Positions 50,201-59,018 of a stretch of DNA of 60,000 nucleotides are shown one piece after another. Within the stretch, counting starts at the first letter, position 1. Each line of letters begins with the position of its first letter. The stretch spans positions 15,100,951-15,160,950 of the forward strand of contig NC_064041.1 of NCBI RefSeq assembly GCF_932526225.1. Reading direction: 5' to 3'. Below the pieces are notes generated by a model, which saw nothing but the letters and a program-made list of their open reading frames with translations, was not told the origin of the DNA and did not search any database. This DNA comes from Nematostella vectensis. Lineage: Eukaryota > Cnidaria > Anthozoa > Actiniaria > Edwardsiidae. A program made the translations under genes and the position numbers.

Positions 50201-53200
50201 TGGTGGTGATGGTGGTGATGATGTTGGTGGTGATGGTGGTGATGGTGGTGATGATGTTGGTGGTGATGGTGGTGATGATGGTGGTGATGGTGGTGGTGAT
50301 GATGTTGGTGGTGATGGTGGTGATGATGTTGGTGGTGATGGTGGTGATGATGTTGGTGGTGATGGTGGTGATGGTGGTGATGATGGTGGTGATGATGTTG
50401 GTGGTGATGGTGGTGATGATGGTGGTGATGATGTTGGTGGTGATGGTGATGATGGTGGTGGTGGTGGTGGTGATGGTGATGATGATGATGGTGGTGATGA
50501 TGGTGGTGATGATGGTGGTGATGATGTTGGTGGTGATGGTGGTGATGATGTTGGTGGTGATGGTGATGATGGTGGTGGTGGTGATGGTGGTGATGATGGT
50601 GGTGATGATGTTGGTGGTGATGGTGGTGATGATGGTGGTGATGATGTTGGTGGTGATGGTGATGATGGTGGTGGTGGTGATGGTGGTGGTGGTGATGGTG
50701 GTGATGATGGTGGTGATGATGTTGGTGGTGATGGTGGTGATGATGGTGGTGATGATGTTGGTGGTGATGGTGATGATGGTGGTGGTGGTGATGATGTTGG
50801 TGGTGATGGTGATGATGGTGGTGGTGGTGATGGTGATGATGGTGGTGGTGGTGATGGTGGTGATGATGGTGGTGATGATGTTGGTGGTGATGGTGGTGAT
50901 GATGGTGGTGATGATGTTGGTGGTGATGGTGATGATGGTGGTGGTGGTGATGGTGATGATGATGATGGTGGTGATGATGGTGGTGATGATGGTGGTGATG
51001 ATGGTGGTGATGATGGTGGTGATGATGTTGGTGGTGATGGTGGTGATGATGTTGGTGGTGATGGTGATGATGGTGGTGATGATGGTGGTGATGATGGTGG
51101 TGATGATGTTGGTGATGATGGTGGTGATGATGTTGGTGGTGATGGTGATGATGGTGGTGGTGGTGATGGTGATGATGGTGGTGGTGGTGATGATGATGAT
51201 GATGATGGTGGTGATGATGGTGGTGATGATGGTGGTGATGATGGTGGTGATGATGGTGGTGATGATGTTGGTGGTGATGGTGATGGTGATGGTGATGGTG
51301 ATGGTGATGGTGATGGTGATGGTGATGGTGGTGATGGTGATGGTGATGGTGATGGTGATGGTGGTGATGGTGATGGTGATGATGGTGATGGCAATGGTGA
51401 TGATAATTGTGATGGTCACGTAGATGATGGTGATGACGATGGTAATTAATAAACTCCATAATATTTTTTTGCAGTACAAGTTTGAGTTACCTATCAGAGG
51501 GTCAAGGATATAAAACGCATCTGGAAAGACTGAAGGTTTGGTTTTCAAAAGATAGTGGTGATATGTACTATATATTTATATTTATAGTAATTAATACTAT
51601 TGATACTAATCACTTATTATAGTAATTAAGGTGTTGCTATGGTGATGGTGTGTATTTGTGATGGTTATGGTGATGATGCTGGTCGATGATGATGATAAAG
51701 ATAATAATAATAATGGTGATGATAATGATGATGGTGGTGATTGTGATGGAGGTGGTAATGATTATGATTTTGTTAGTAGGTGTGTTGTGGTATTGACGGT
51801 GGTGTTGATGTGTGATCACGATGGAAGCTATGATGAGGTTATGACTATGATATTACTGATGACCGTTGGCGATGAGAGATGTTCTGTCAGCGATTGATGC
51901 TTATTTAAAATTGACGTTACTATAGCATAATTTTCGCAACACATCTTCCCAGATATCATTGCGTAATTTGCGTGACTCTTACGAGCTGAGAAACACCAAA
52001 GCCCTCGAGCAAGTTCTCAAAAAGGCGTCAGACAGGGCGATAGGTACGTGTGTTCCCAGTTAAAGAGCCATGAATAAATCAGAGAGTTCTGATTGGTTAT
52101 TGCCCGGAGTGTCGTCTCCGTTCTCTCACGACTCGTCCGCTTTGACTGACGCTAATAGCTTCGGTGAATCTTACAGGTATAACCAACAAAACGGCTATTT
52201 TCAGGATCTCTAGGAAGAGGTGATGTTCTATAGCCAAGCGTGGTGATGGCGCCACTGAAATGAGAAGTGCTTTTTATCACAAGCTTGTTTGCAAAATTTT
52301 ATACATTTTTGTCGAAGGCAATGTATTTTGAAGGCCCGTAGCAACCAGCCCTCTTCGTTAGGTAAATGCACCCTTAAACAGAAGCGAATTTGGTGCAGAT
52401 ACATAGTTTTTCTTCTGCTTATTATAGAATTATTCCAAGATCAATGTAGCAACAAGGAGAGATCCCCGCGGACGCCAAAGCTGCTAAGCCGTATATTGGA
52501 GAACGCAAAGCTAGACGCACTACAGGTGAACCAAGCTACAGGGGCAGATGAGACGAGGGAATTGGCAGGGGCCATGGAAGGGGGGGGGGGTCGCATGTAA
52601 ATGAACATGCAGGGGCCATGGGGGGGGAGAACAGGGCCAAGGAGGGGGGTCACGCGAATCATTTTTCAGGGAAGAGGGAGGGGAGTTGACACAGACAGAC
52701 AGATTTATTAGAGTGCCGTGAACAAAGATTTCCCTAGGCCATTATTCTCTAATATTTATTAGTAAGATTGTCTAATAAAAAAGCAGTCATAAATGTATTT
52801 AACTACAATACTATGGTGTTTTTGCGGGCTATTAGATCTGAAAAGTTTGGAAAATGTCTTTTAGTTGTTGCGAAAGAGTATTTCTAAGTTCTTTGTAAAT
52901 TGGGCATTTGACAAGAAAGTGTTCTTCGTTTTCCATAGTGTGACAGCGCGGGCAAACCCTTGACTTGGTTGCTTAATACTTTCTACAAATTGGCGCTAGC
53001 ATTGACAGTTTGCCTAAATCCCCAGATCAAGATTATTTGCAGACACATTTCAAAGTTCTGCAATCTTACAGACCATTCCTTTTCATGCCGTAGGTATTTC
53101 GCGACGATGGAGGCATCGCGGTCGAGGAAAGGTTTTTCAAGCCATTTCTGGCCATGTTGCAGGTAAAGTCGCATGTTGCAGCTAGAGTTGCATGTTGCAA

Positions 53201-56200
53201 GTAAAGTTGCATGTAACAAGCCTGAGCAGTCTCTAATGCTTGCTTTACCAATCTCCTTGTCCTCGCTACACAGGCCAGTTTGTATCGTTTTCCATGATGT
53301 TCTAGAGTAGCCTTACCATTAAACTACTCATGTGACTCCTTGTAGACAAGACTGGAGGACGAAACTTTATCCATTAGGCAAGATAACATGGAACTACTCA
53401 AGACACAAGCTGAAGTCAAGGTGTGAATTCCAGAATTTAATGCACCACAACATACACAAGATAATTCAATTTTTGTCATCAAGTTTTCTACCACGTGGAA
53501 ACGCCTAGAATCGATCGGCCTAGAATCGATCTATACGGGACGCACTGTTTTTTTAACACGTGATTTTGTTTTGCTCTGGTGTAAATGCAAAATCCCCTCC
53601 CTTGAACCTAAATCACATGATATCGAAATGCCGTGCCTTCCTGTGAAAATGTCGCTATAGAGCACCCATGGTAGACTGTGGGTAACACCAATTCTTTATA
53701 ACGATTTAGGAATTGTCGAAAGGTGAAATCCCTAAACATGTTTATTTTACAACTGTAGCGAATTACGAAACGTAATCATAACAAAACTGTTCAAATACCA
53801 TGTAGCTCAAGCACTTATGACAGAAACCTGCACAAAGTTAGATAATATTTTCCACACCTGTATGACACAAAAGTATATTTCCTGCCCTCCTGTATGAAAT
53901 GCTTTCTGAGACGAAATTTGTTTGAATAGAAAAAAAGTACGTGGAACCGTACGTGGAAGCGTTCTAAAGTAATCCTATTTTTCTGGTGCAGGTGAAGGAG
54001 CTGTTGGTGCTGTTCAGGGACAGTACATCCGGGAACAAGATTATCCTGCCGCTAAACCAGACAGACCTGGATATGAGGTGATGTGCTTCTATAAAATAAG
54101 ACCAGAAAGACCTGGATATGAGGTGATGTGCTTGTATGAAATAAGACCAGAAAGACATGGACATGACGTGATGTGCTTGTAGGAAATAAGACCAGACAGA
54201 CGTGGATATGAGGAGATGTGCTTGTAGGAAATAAGACCAGACAGGCCTGGATATGAGGTGATGTGCTTGTAGGAAATAAGACCAGACAGACCTGGACATG
54301 AGGTGATGTGCTTGTAGGAAATAAGACCAGACAGACATGGATATGAGGTGATGTGCTTGTAGGAAATAAGACCAGACAGACCTGGACATGACGTGATGTG
54401 CTTGTAGGAAATAAGACCAGACAGACATGGATATGAGGTGACGTGCTTGTAGGAAATAAGAACAGACAGGCCTGGATATAAGGTGATGTGCTTGTAGGAA
54501 ATAAGACCAGACAGACATGGATATGAGGTGATGTGCTTGTAGGAAATAAGACCAGACAGACATGGATATGAGGTGATGTGCTTGTAGGAAATAAAATTAA
54601 AGCTCTACTATAAAAACTATATTTAAAACTCTATTATTCTACTGTGATGTTAAACTTCCTTTTCGGATTGAATTTTTCCCCGTAAAGAGACTATGGGCAA
54701 CCCATCAGTAAAGATACAGGGTGCTCCACGAAATTCTCAAACACGAGTGTGAGTTTAATGTTTAAGCACTGCCACAGAAGGTTGTGCCACGTACCATTGT
54801 CTCCGGCCAAGAGACCATGATGTAACAGAACGAATCCCCCGTATTAGGGTATGTTCCAATGATGACGTCAATAAAAACTATTTTTAGAACAAGCAGTTAT
54901 TTTTAGATACGTCTCTGATTGGTTAGCGCTCACGTTTCCTAGCAACATGAGTCTTACGCGCGATCACATCTTGAGCAATGTGATCCGGCAAAGGATGTTT
55001 CGGAAATCTTTTTGACCGAAAATACCTTCCTTTTTACGAACGCTGCAATAATAAATCTGTGTTTACAAAACACGATTTTCTTCCAATTCCCTTTTAATGA
55101 AAAAGATACATCCAGAACTTAATACCATTATATTCACACCGATATTACAAATAAAATATTTCAAGTCTTTATAATGAAGTAGATCTTATTCCAGTGACAA
55201 GGGTTTCTTGAGTGACATGATTTCTGAACATGTGCGTGAAAAATTGAAGTTCATTCATCTAAAAATGTTATAAATCAAAGAAAAATAAAGGCCTTCTTGT
55301 ATTAAAATACAAAACATAGACTCTGAGAATGCCTTGGTATTTTATCTCACCGAATTGCAGAGAAAAATAACTTTTTAGGAGTCTGCACGATGCATCTTGA
55401 ATGAACTCCAAATTCACCGTCTCCCCGACGTCTTCCCGTTCAATTATTTATATAACATTTAGATAACTGAACATTAGATAACTTAACAGATAACAGGACA
55501 CCACCCCATGAGTAGCATTGTGATCATGAGCCTTGAAGAGCAGCTAAAAGGATAAAAACAGGTAGCGAAAGAAGTAAAGAAGTGCAGAGGGAAAAAATTG
55601 GTGTAAAATTGTACTAGCTCGTGGTGCCCATAACCAAATATGGCGCGACGAACCATGTATGGATGCTATGATTGACAAGCTCGCGCAATCTAAAAATAGC
55701 TTTCTTGGACGTTATCATGGGCCAAGGGGATTTGTTCTCTTATATCATGGTCTCTTGCTCCGGCTTGATGTCCCAGATTACCAGAGAAGACGAAGGATTC
55801 GCACAGTCCATTTATAAAGATTCAGGTTAACGCCACTGAAATATAAAACAAGCTGACCTGACATGTGATTGAACCCCGGTCCACTGGCTTGGAAGGTGAA
55901 GCCCGTACCACTGAGCTATCGCGACTCTACAAATATTGATAGTAAATGAGACAGTTATCCCGACTCTTTTTATTCCACAGACTTGGTTCAGAGATGGACA
56001 GAGTAAAGTCCCTGTATTCAAGCTCCCAAGTAAGAGTAGTGTTCCTATGCAAAAGTAATATTTACCATCCTCGTTGGCACGTCTGAGAGTGACATTTGCG
56101 GAGCTTTGATGGCACAGTTGGTAGCGCGTCACGCAGTGCGTGCGTGCCTCTCACGAACAAGTTTTTTTGTTCGAACCCGGTTCCTACGTGTGTTGAGCTT

Positions 56201-57236
56201 GTTATTTCTTGCCTTTGCTCCGAGGATTTTTCCCCGTGCTCTCTGGTTTTTAGGCTGTGTTCCGTGGTCAGACGTGAGTCGTATGGCGGCTTCCTGGTCT
56301 TCTTCCCGTGCCTTCAACTCAACTATGTTGTATCCGCTCCCTCATATTTCAGAATTCCAGCGGCATGGATGGTGATTAGCTTCAAACCTTGTTTATGTAA
56401 ATCTTTTTTTTTCTAGGTAGGTTTTGAAGAATTTGATGTTATTCAAGAAACCTTTAAGTTACTACAGGTAATTTCGTTAAATATGATTAAAACGTGTAAA
56501 ACTGCGCGATTATTTTCCTGATGCCCAGAGAGTGTACTCGTTCTTTGTTTGTTTTCACAGTAAATTTATACTGATGTATAAATGTGCTGGAATTTCACGG
56601 AATGACTGTTGCTACTTTTATTATAATCGCTTAAGAAAACTGTTATCCAAAATGAGGGAACTAACAAAGGCTAGTGAACCTGCTCTTTCAGGAGGGCCTA
56701 GAAGCGATCTGCAAGGAACGCCATCACGAAAATATGATAGCTTACAGCAAGGAAGTTGAAGTCCCCCTGCGTACCAGCAAGAAGATTGTGCTGCTCGCCG
56801 CAGATAACTACGACACTGAATTCTCACTCAAGCAATATGTGAGTTGGTGTATCCATACGTATATGTTATTGGAGGGGGCTATTTTACCAACGACCTTTGT
56901 GGCTGGCGACCCGAAGAACGTGTTTCTTTCAACCTCCCATCCCTCCTTTTGCCGGAATTTGATTTATGTAGATTGTCATGTTCTCCAAAACAAATCTACG
57001 AAAGAAATCGAGCATTAAGAGCATTTTTCGATGTGCCACAGATTCGTCAAGTATGCCTGTTAAACCTTGACGAAGGCAAGCCCAAGCACTGGCCATCTCC
57101 ACTCAAAGATACCATCATAGATAACTTCATATCCACTGACAAGGAGATCAAGAACATCGTCATATCACGACGAGGGCTCTGGGCCAGGATCAAGGGCTTC
57201 GTTCAGTGGTTACTATGGATCTTCAACATGTATTAG
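38296..57236 (+). CDS. Guanylate-binding-protein-like large GTPase with signal peptide
   Basis: 26 exons give 2505 nt and 834 residues, all phases consistent (coordinates in the exon-map entry). Residues 1-18 are a typical signal peptide (MCAKWIIFAWGLLSLIKA), so the protein should enter the secretory pathway, unlike classical cytosolic GBPs. The GBP-type G domain follows: P-loop VVGKFHTGKS (G125-S132), switch region GPFVRPETMGIWMW, DTEG (181-184), the helix VFAVATLLSSYLIYNS and PLLWVVQDF (263-267). The guanine-specificity RD motif of GBPs is QD here (Gln265-Asp266). After FFPATKKAILQDLSK the rest is helical, like the GBP middle and effector domains, but longer than the ~590-residue vertebrate proteins. 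It ends in a hydrophobic tail (WARIKGFVQWLLWIFNMY) that could anchor in a membrane. GBPs hydrolyse GTP and act on membranes in innate defence; the role of a luminal form is unknown. Confidence 0.9.
38423..38609. mobile_element. 187-bp palindromic MITE in GBP-like intron 1
   Basis: CAAATTCGTTGTTGCGCGAC at the left pairs with GTCGCGCAACAACGAATTTG at the right. Inner arms (GAATAGCGCGTAGTC / GACTACGCGCTATTC) continue the inverted repeat around a short loop. No clear target duplication. Confidence 0.75.
42187..42331. mobile_element. 145-bp MITE with TCTAAG target duplication
   Basis: GAGGGGGGCGTAAGG at the left end is the exact complement of CCTTACGCCCCCCTC at the right. TCTAAG flanks both sides (42181-42186, 42332-42337). 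The interior is rich in CCGCAAAA motifs. Non-coding. Confidence 0.7.
42702..43372. repeat. 75-bp array starting at the exon 7 donor (GBP-like)
   Basis: Nine copies at 75-bp spacing. Each begins with TTGGGTAGG or TTGGGTTGG, matching the exon 7 end and donor (TTTGG|GTAGGT at 42706/42707), followed by CTTCTCCTGATTGGTGACCT. Only about 4 coding bases are shared, so the array begins essentially at the junction. Copies are nearly identical. Confidence 0.9.
43755..44095. repeat. ~98-bp repeat spanning the exon 8 donor (GBP-like)
   Basis: AGCCTCAAAGGTAAAG (coding tail SLK plus donor) occurs at 43781, 43879 and 43978. A fourth diverged copy near 44055-44090 retains AAGACAGCGGAGCACACGCC from the exon. 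Each copy includes ~33 coding bases and an intact or nearly intact donor. Confidence 0.88.
44338..44753. repeat. 52-bp array spanning the exon 9 donor (GBP-like), 8 near-identical copies
   Basis: The unit contains the last ~25 coding bases of exon 9 (AILQDLSK) and 25 intron bases including the donor GTGATA; the first copy is the real exon end. Copies start at 44338, 44390, 44442 and so on to 44702 and appear identical, so the expansion is recent or homogenised. Confidence 0.95.
44865..45066. repeat. ~38-49-bp array next to the exon 10 acceptor (GBP-like)
   Basis: Five copies of CACTTGACGTATGTGACGCT with AAACCTTATTACCTTACGTAA. The last copy runs into the exon 10 acceptor (CTTATTACATTAACAG|GCACGTGA), which resembles the unit. 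The junction relation is weaker than in the other arrays. Confidence 0.75.
45152..45800. repeat. Repeats after the exon 10 donor: 29-bp and 48-bp arrays (GBP-like)
   Basis: The exon 10 tail plus donor (AGACACAAGGGGAAAAACGG) is followed by one diverged copy (AGACACCAAGGGAAAAGACA). Then come ~6 copies of a 29-30 bp unit (ACAAACACACACAACATACA) and ~8 copies of a 48-bp unit (ACACTCACACCACACATATA, CCCTACATGTACCC). Frames in this region are artefacts. Confidence 0.85.
45973..47122. repeat. GAT/GGAT microsatellite, ~1.15 kb, ending near the exon 11 acceptor
   Basis: Nearly pure ATGATGATGG-type repeats. Ends about 14 bases before the exon 11 acceptor (47135), so the array leaves only a short pyrimidine tract. 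The apparent Ser/Ile/His-rich 395-codon frame on the minus strand is a repeat artefact. Confidence 0.97.
49684..51445. repeat. GGT/GAT microsatellite, ~1.75 kb, starting at the exon 16 donor
   Basis: The donor GTAATG at 49684 runs directly into ATGATGGTG repeats that continue to about 51445, 30 bases before exon 17. Six-frame open reading (poly-His, Gly-Asp, Met-Val, Ser-Pro) follows from codon-periodic DNA and is not coding. Confidence 0.97.
53153..53218. repeat. 19-bp repeat spanning the exon 20 donor (GBP-like)
   Basis: Three to four copies of CATGTTGCAG|GTAAAGTYG, i.e. exon 20 tail (MLQ) plus donor. Copy 1 is the real junction at 53162/53163, copy 2 has CAGCTAGAG, copy 3 has CAAGTAAAG. 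Confidence 0.85.
54055..54597. repeat. 45-bp array spanning the exon 22 donor (GBP-like), ~12 copies
   Basis: Unit: ACCAGACAGACCTGGATATG AG|GTGATGTGCTTGTAGGAAATA. It holds the exon 22 tail (QTDLDM) and donor; the first copy is the real junction at 54077. Read-through gives TGA immediately, so retention truncates. The 199-codon minus-strand frame is an antisense artefact. Confidence 0.95.
54803..55763. mobile_element. Copy 2 of the TIR DNA element, both ends present (GBP-like intron 22)
   Basis: Left end CCGGCCAAGAGACCATGATG pairs with the complement of the right end (CCGGAGCAAGAGACCATGAT), extending through AATCCCC. About 960 bp, no transposase frame. Homologous to 4119-4676 but with an internal deletion of ~140 bp. 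Target duplication not clear. Confidence 0.75.
55860..55930 (-). mobile_element. tRNA-Gly-like SINE head (minus strand)
   Basis: Minus strand shows a pol III A box (TAGCTCAGTGGTA), an anticodon-loop-like CTTCCAA and a B box (GGGGTTCAATC) at tRNA spacing. The acceptor stem does not pair well, so this is a tRNA-derived SINE or tRNA pseudogene rather than a working tRNA. Confidence 0.6.
56104..56395 (+). mobile_element. tRNA-derived SINE (plus strand)
   Basis: A box TGGCACAGTTGGTAGCGCG, B box GTTCGAACCCGG, then a body with CTCCGAGGATTTTTCCCCGT and GGTTTTTAGG typical of tRNA-headed SINEs. It ends close to the polypyrimidine tract of exon 24, so the insertion abuts the splice acceptor. Confidence 0.6.
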
Positions 57237-58494
57237 GTGTCACGCAACGTTATCACGCGTGTCACGCCATGTCGCGGTGTGGACCATGGGACAGGGACAA
57301 CATGTCACGCCATGTCGCGATGTGGAAAATTCGACAGGAACAACATGTCACGCTATGACACGGTGTGGGCTAGGGGCAACATGTCACGCCATGTCACGGT
57401 GTGACCAGGGGCAACATGTCACGCCATGTCATGCTTCCTGCAGTGGAAACTTCAATAAAATTTATTAGGCGTCACGCAACGCCATCACGATATGCCACGT
57501 TGTGGGCCAAGCACAAGGTCAAAGAATTTGTACAGAAGTCACTATTCTGCACTGTTGCTTTTACTTATTATATACAGCTTGGTCACGCAAGAACTAAATT
57601 GCACGCATCAGTGTCACACAACTGTCTTGTGATAAAAAATATTTTGGCACTGGATACCACTTGTGCCGTCATGATCATCTGAGCCTGGAGATGTTAATAA
57701 ATTAATGTTATTGTTAATAAAAAGACAGTTTGCTTGCATACTCTCGCTGCCAACAATACTGTTGGAGTAAGCGCCAGTTAACAGCCATATGTTAGCTTGC
57801 GATGCTTCCGGGAATAATCTAGCCTTGCGGTCGGCGCGCACGCTACCATATGTGAGATTAGACTTTATATTTTAATGTAATAAAGAAGGTGAGAGGCGAC
57901 CTAAAGTGAACCACTCTAAAAATGTGACTAAAAATAAGTTATAAACACTCTTTATATCTTGCGCCAAGTTCAGAGACCCAAACCAATTACGAACACCCAA
58001 ACAAAAACCAATTACCAATTACGAAAAATTGTATAAAAAAAAAGGAAGAAAAAAAAGGCAGTGTCATGGTAATAGCTTTGCAATAGCTCTCCGGCCCGGA
58101 CGTCAATAAACCCAGTTTTCAATCAAATATTGCAATTAGTTTAGCAATAAAATAATGGCAATTATTTTATTTAAAGGCATTGACAGCTTAAAGTTCAACT
58201 TTTTGTAGACAATTAAAAGCCTACAATAAACACTGACTCCAGACATTCGCAGTACCATGACGCTGCCCCTTAAATCTGAGTGCAATTGAGCCTTGACGCG
58301 CCGCGAGTTAGCCGTTAGTAATAGAGCCTTTGCGCACTGTAGACGATTATTCACTCGCCGTTTTCTAAGTCAATTAAATTGTGCACGGTACATTTTCTAT
58401 TGCTGGGATTTATTTTACAAGGAGATACATTTTGACCACGATTTCGTCTATAATCTTATGAAAAAAGAGGCCTCTGAATGAGTCATTCGAGCTC
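57237..58494. other. GBP-like 3' UTR repeats and convergent intergenic space
   Basis: 57240-57440 has ~5 degenerate copies of a CATGTCACGCCATGTCACGG unit. AATAAA lies at 57454-57459 as a candidate poly(A) signal. The segment around the stop codon (TATTAGGTGTCACGCAACG) recurs at ~57463 (TATTAGGCGTCACGCAACG). On the minus strand AATAAA at 58409-58414 lies 81 bases beyond the stop of the NF-YA-like gene. Nothing else was seen. Confidence 0.6.
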
Positions 58495-59018
58495 TCACGG
58501 CCAGTCACCACGGAAATCACGTGACAGTCGCCTCTTCGTCTCTCTTCTCCTCAGTATGCGCATCACCTGTTTCGGGTTCACGTACACAGGGTACCCGCAG
58601 CCATGGCTATCGCGTGCCGGAGGAAGCAGGACTTTGCCTTGCTTGTTAGTCAGCGGAACCTGTAAAAGGGTAAAATGCGTAGCCTTGTATGGTGGAATGG
58701 CGGATGGACCTTTATTGTTAGTAATCGACTTCACTTCTCCCCTCCCCCAACCCACCTACCCCCTGTAAAGTAGGACTCTTTCATTATTGAGCAAAGCTCA
58801 GTGGATGTGTACCTTGAGTTCATCTTTGAGATAATTGAGATGTTCCTGGTCTTTCAATTTTACTACTTGTTTTTCTTCTGGCGCTGAAAGTAAACTTATA
58901 TTAAACGTAAAAGTACATTTGAGCACAAGTCTTTTGTCATTCAAGTGCCTGATTAATTACATAAACCGATAAATGCAGAGTAAGAGATTTGTTATGCTTT
59001 CCTACCTTTTGAATCCAT
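58495..59018 (-). CDS. Small protein with NF-YA A1-helix-like motif
   Basis: Three exons, in transcript order: 59018-59006, 58883-58813, 58659-58495. Total 249 nt, 82 residues, consistent phases and GT-AG borders. The start MDSKAPEEKQ is followed by a charged segment (VKLKDQEHLNYLKDELK). The C-terminal part PVYVNPKQVMRILRRRETKR (~52-71) closely resembles the NF-YA subunit-association helix (A1), which binds the NF-YB/NF-YC dimer. The protein ends soon after (DFRGDWP), so the linker and A2 segment that contact CCAAT DNA in NF-YA are missing. It may bind NF-YB/NF-YC without DNA contact, or the resemblance may be fortuitous; I know of no named family with this length. AGCAATGG is a reasonable start context. 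Confidence 0.65.

Larger units (their letters stand above)
38296..57236 (+). other. Exon map of the GBP-like gene
   Basis: Coding exons: 38296-38353, 39392-39679, 40245-40387, 41033-41093, 41392-41486, 41908-41961, 42620-42706, 43676-43790, 44286-44362, 45075-45168, 47136-47215, 47673-47784, 48144-48169, 48729-48787, 49109-49238, 49580-49683, 51475-51535, 51953-52043, 52428-52525, 53094-53162, 53346-53420, 53992-54077, 55981-56029, 56417-56467, 56692-56838, 57042-57236. Every intron is GT-AG, and the phase passed from exon to exon is respected at all 25 junctions. That is strong internal evidence for the model even without transcripts. The least certain are the 26-nt exon 13 (GPIPPVELQ) and exon 23. 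Confidence 0.85.

Noticed and set aside
49576-51548. Long poly-His, Gly-Asp, Met-Val, Thr-Ile and Ser-Pro frames of about 560-630 codons
   Set aside because: All come from one GGT/GAT microsatellite that is open in most frames. The flanking GBP-like exons 16 and 17 splice across it in phase.
53964-54563. 199-codon frame of SVWSYFLQAHHLIS units
   Set aside because: Antisense of the 45-bp junction array; the plus strand holds GBP-like exon 22.
55860-55930. Functional tRNA-Gly gene
   Set aside because: A and B boxes and a CTTCCAA loop are present, but the acceptor and anticodon stems pair poorly; better read as a SINE head or pseudogene.
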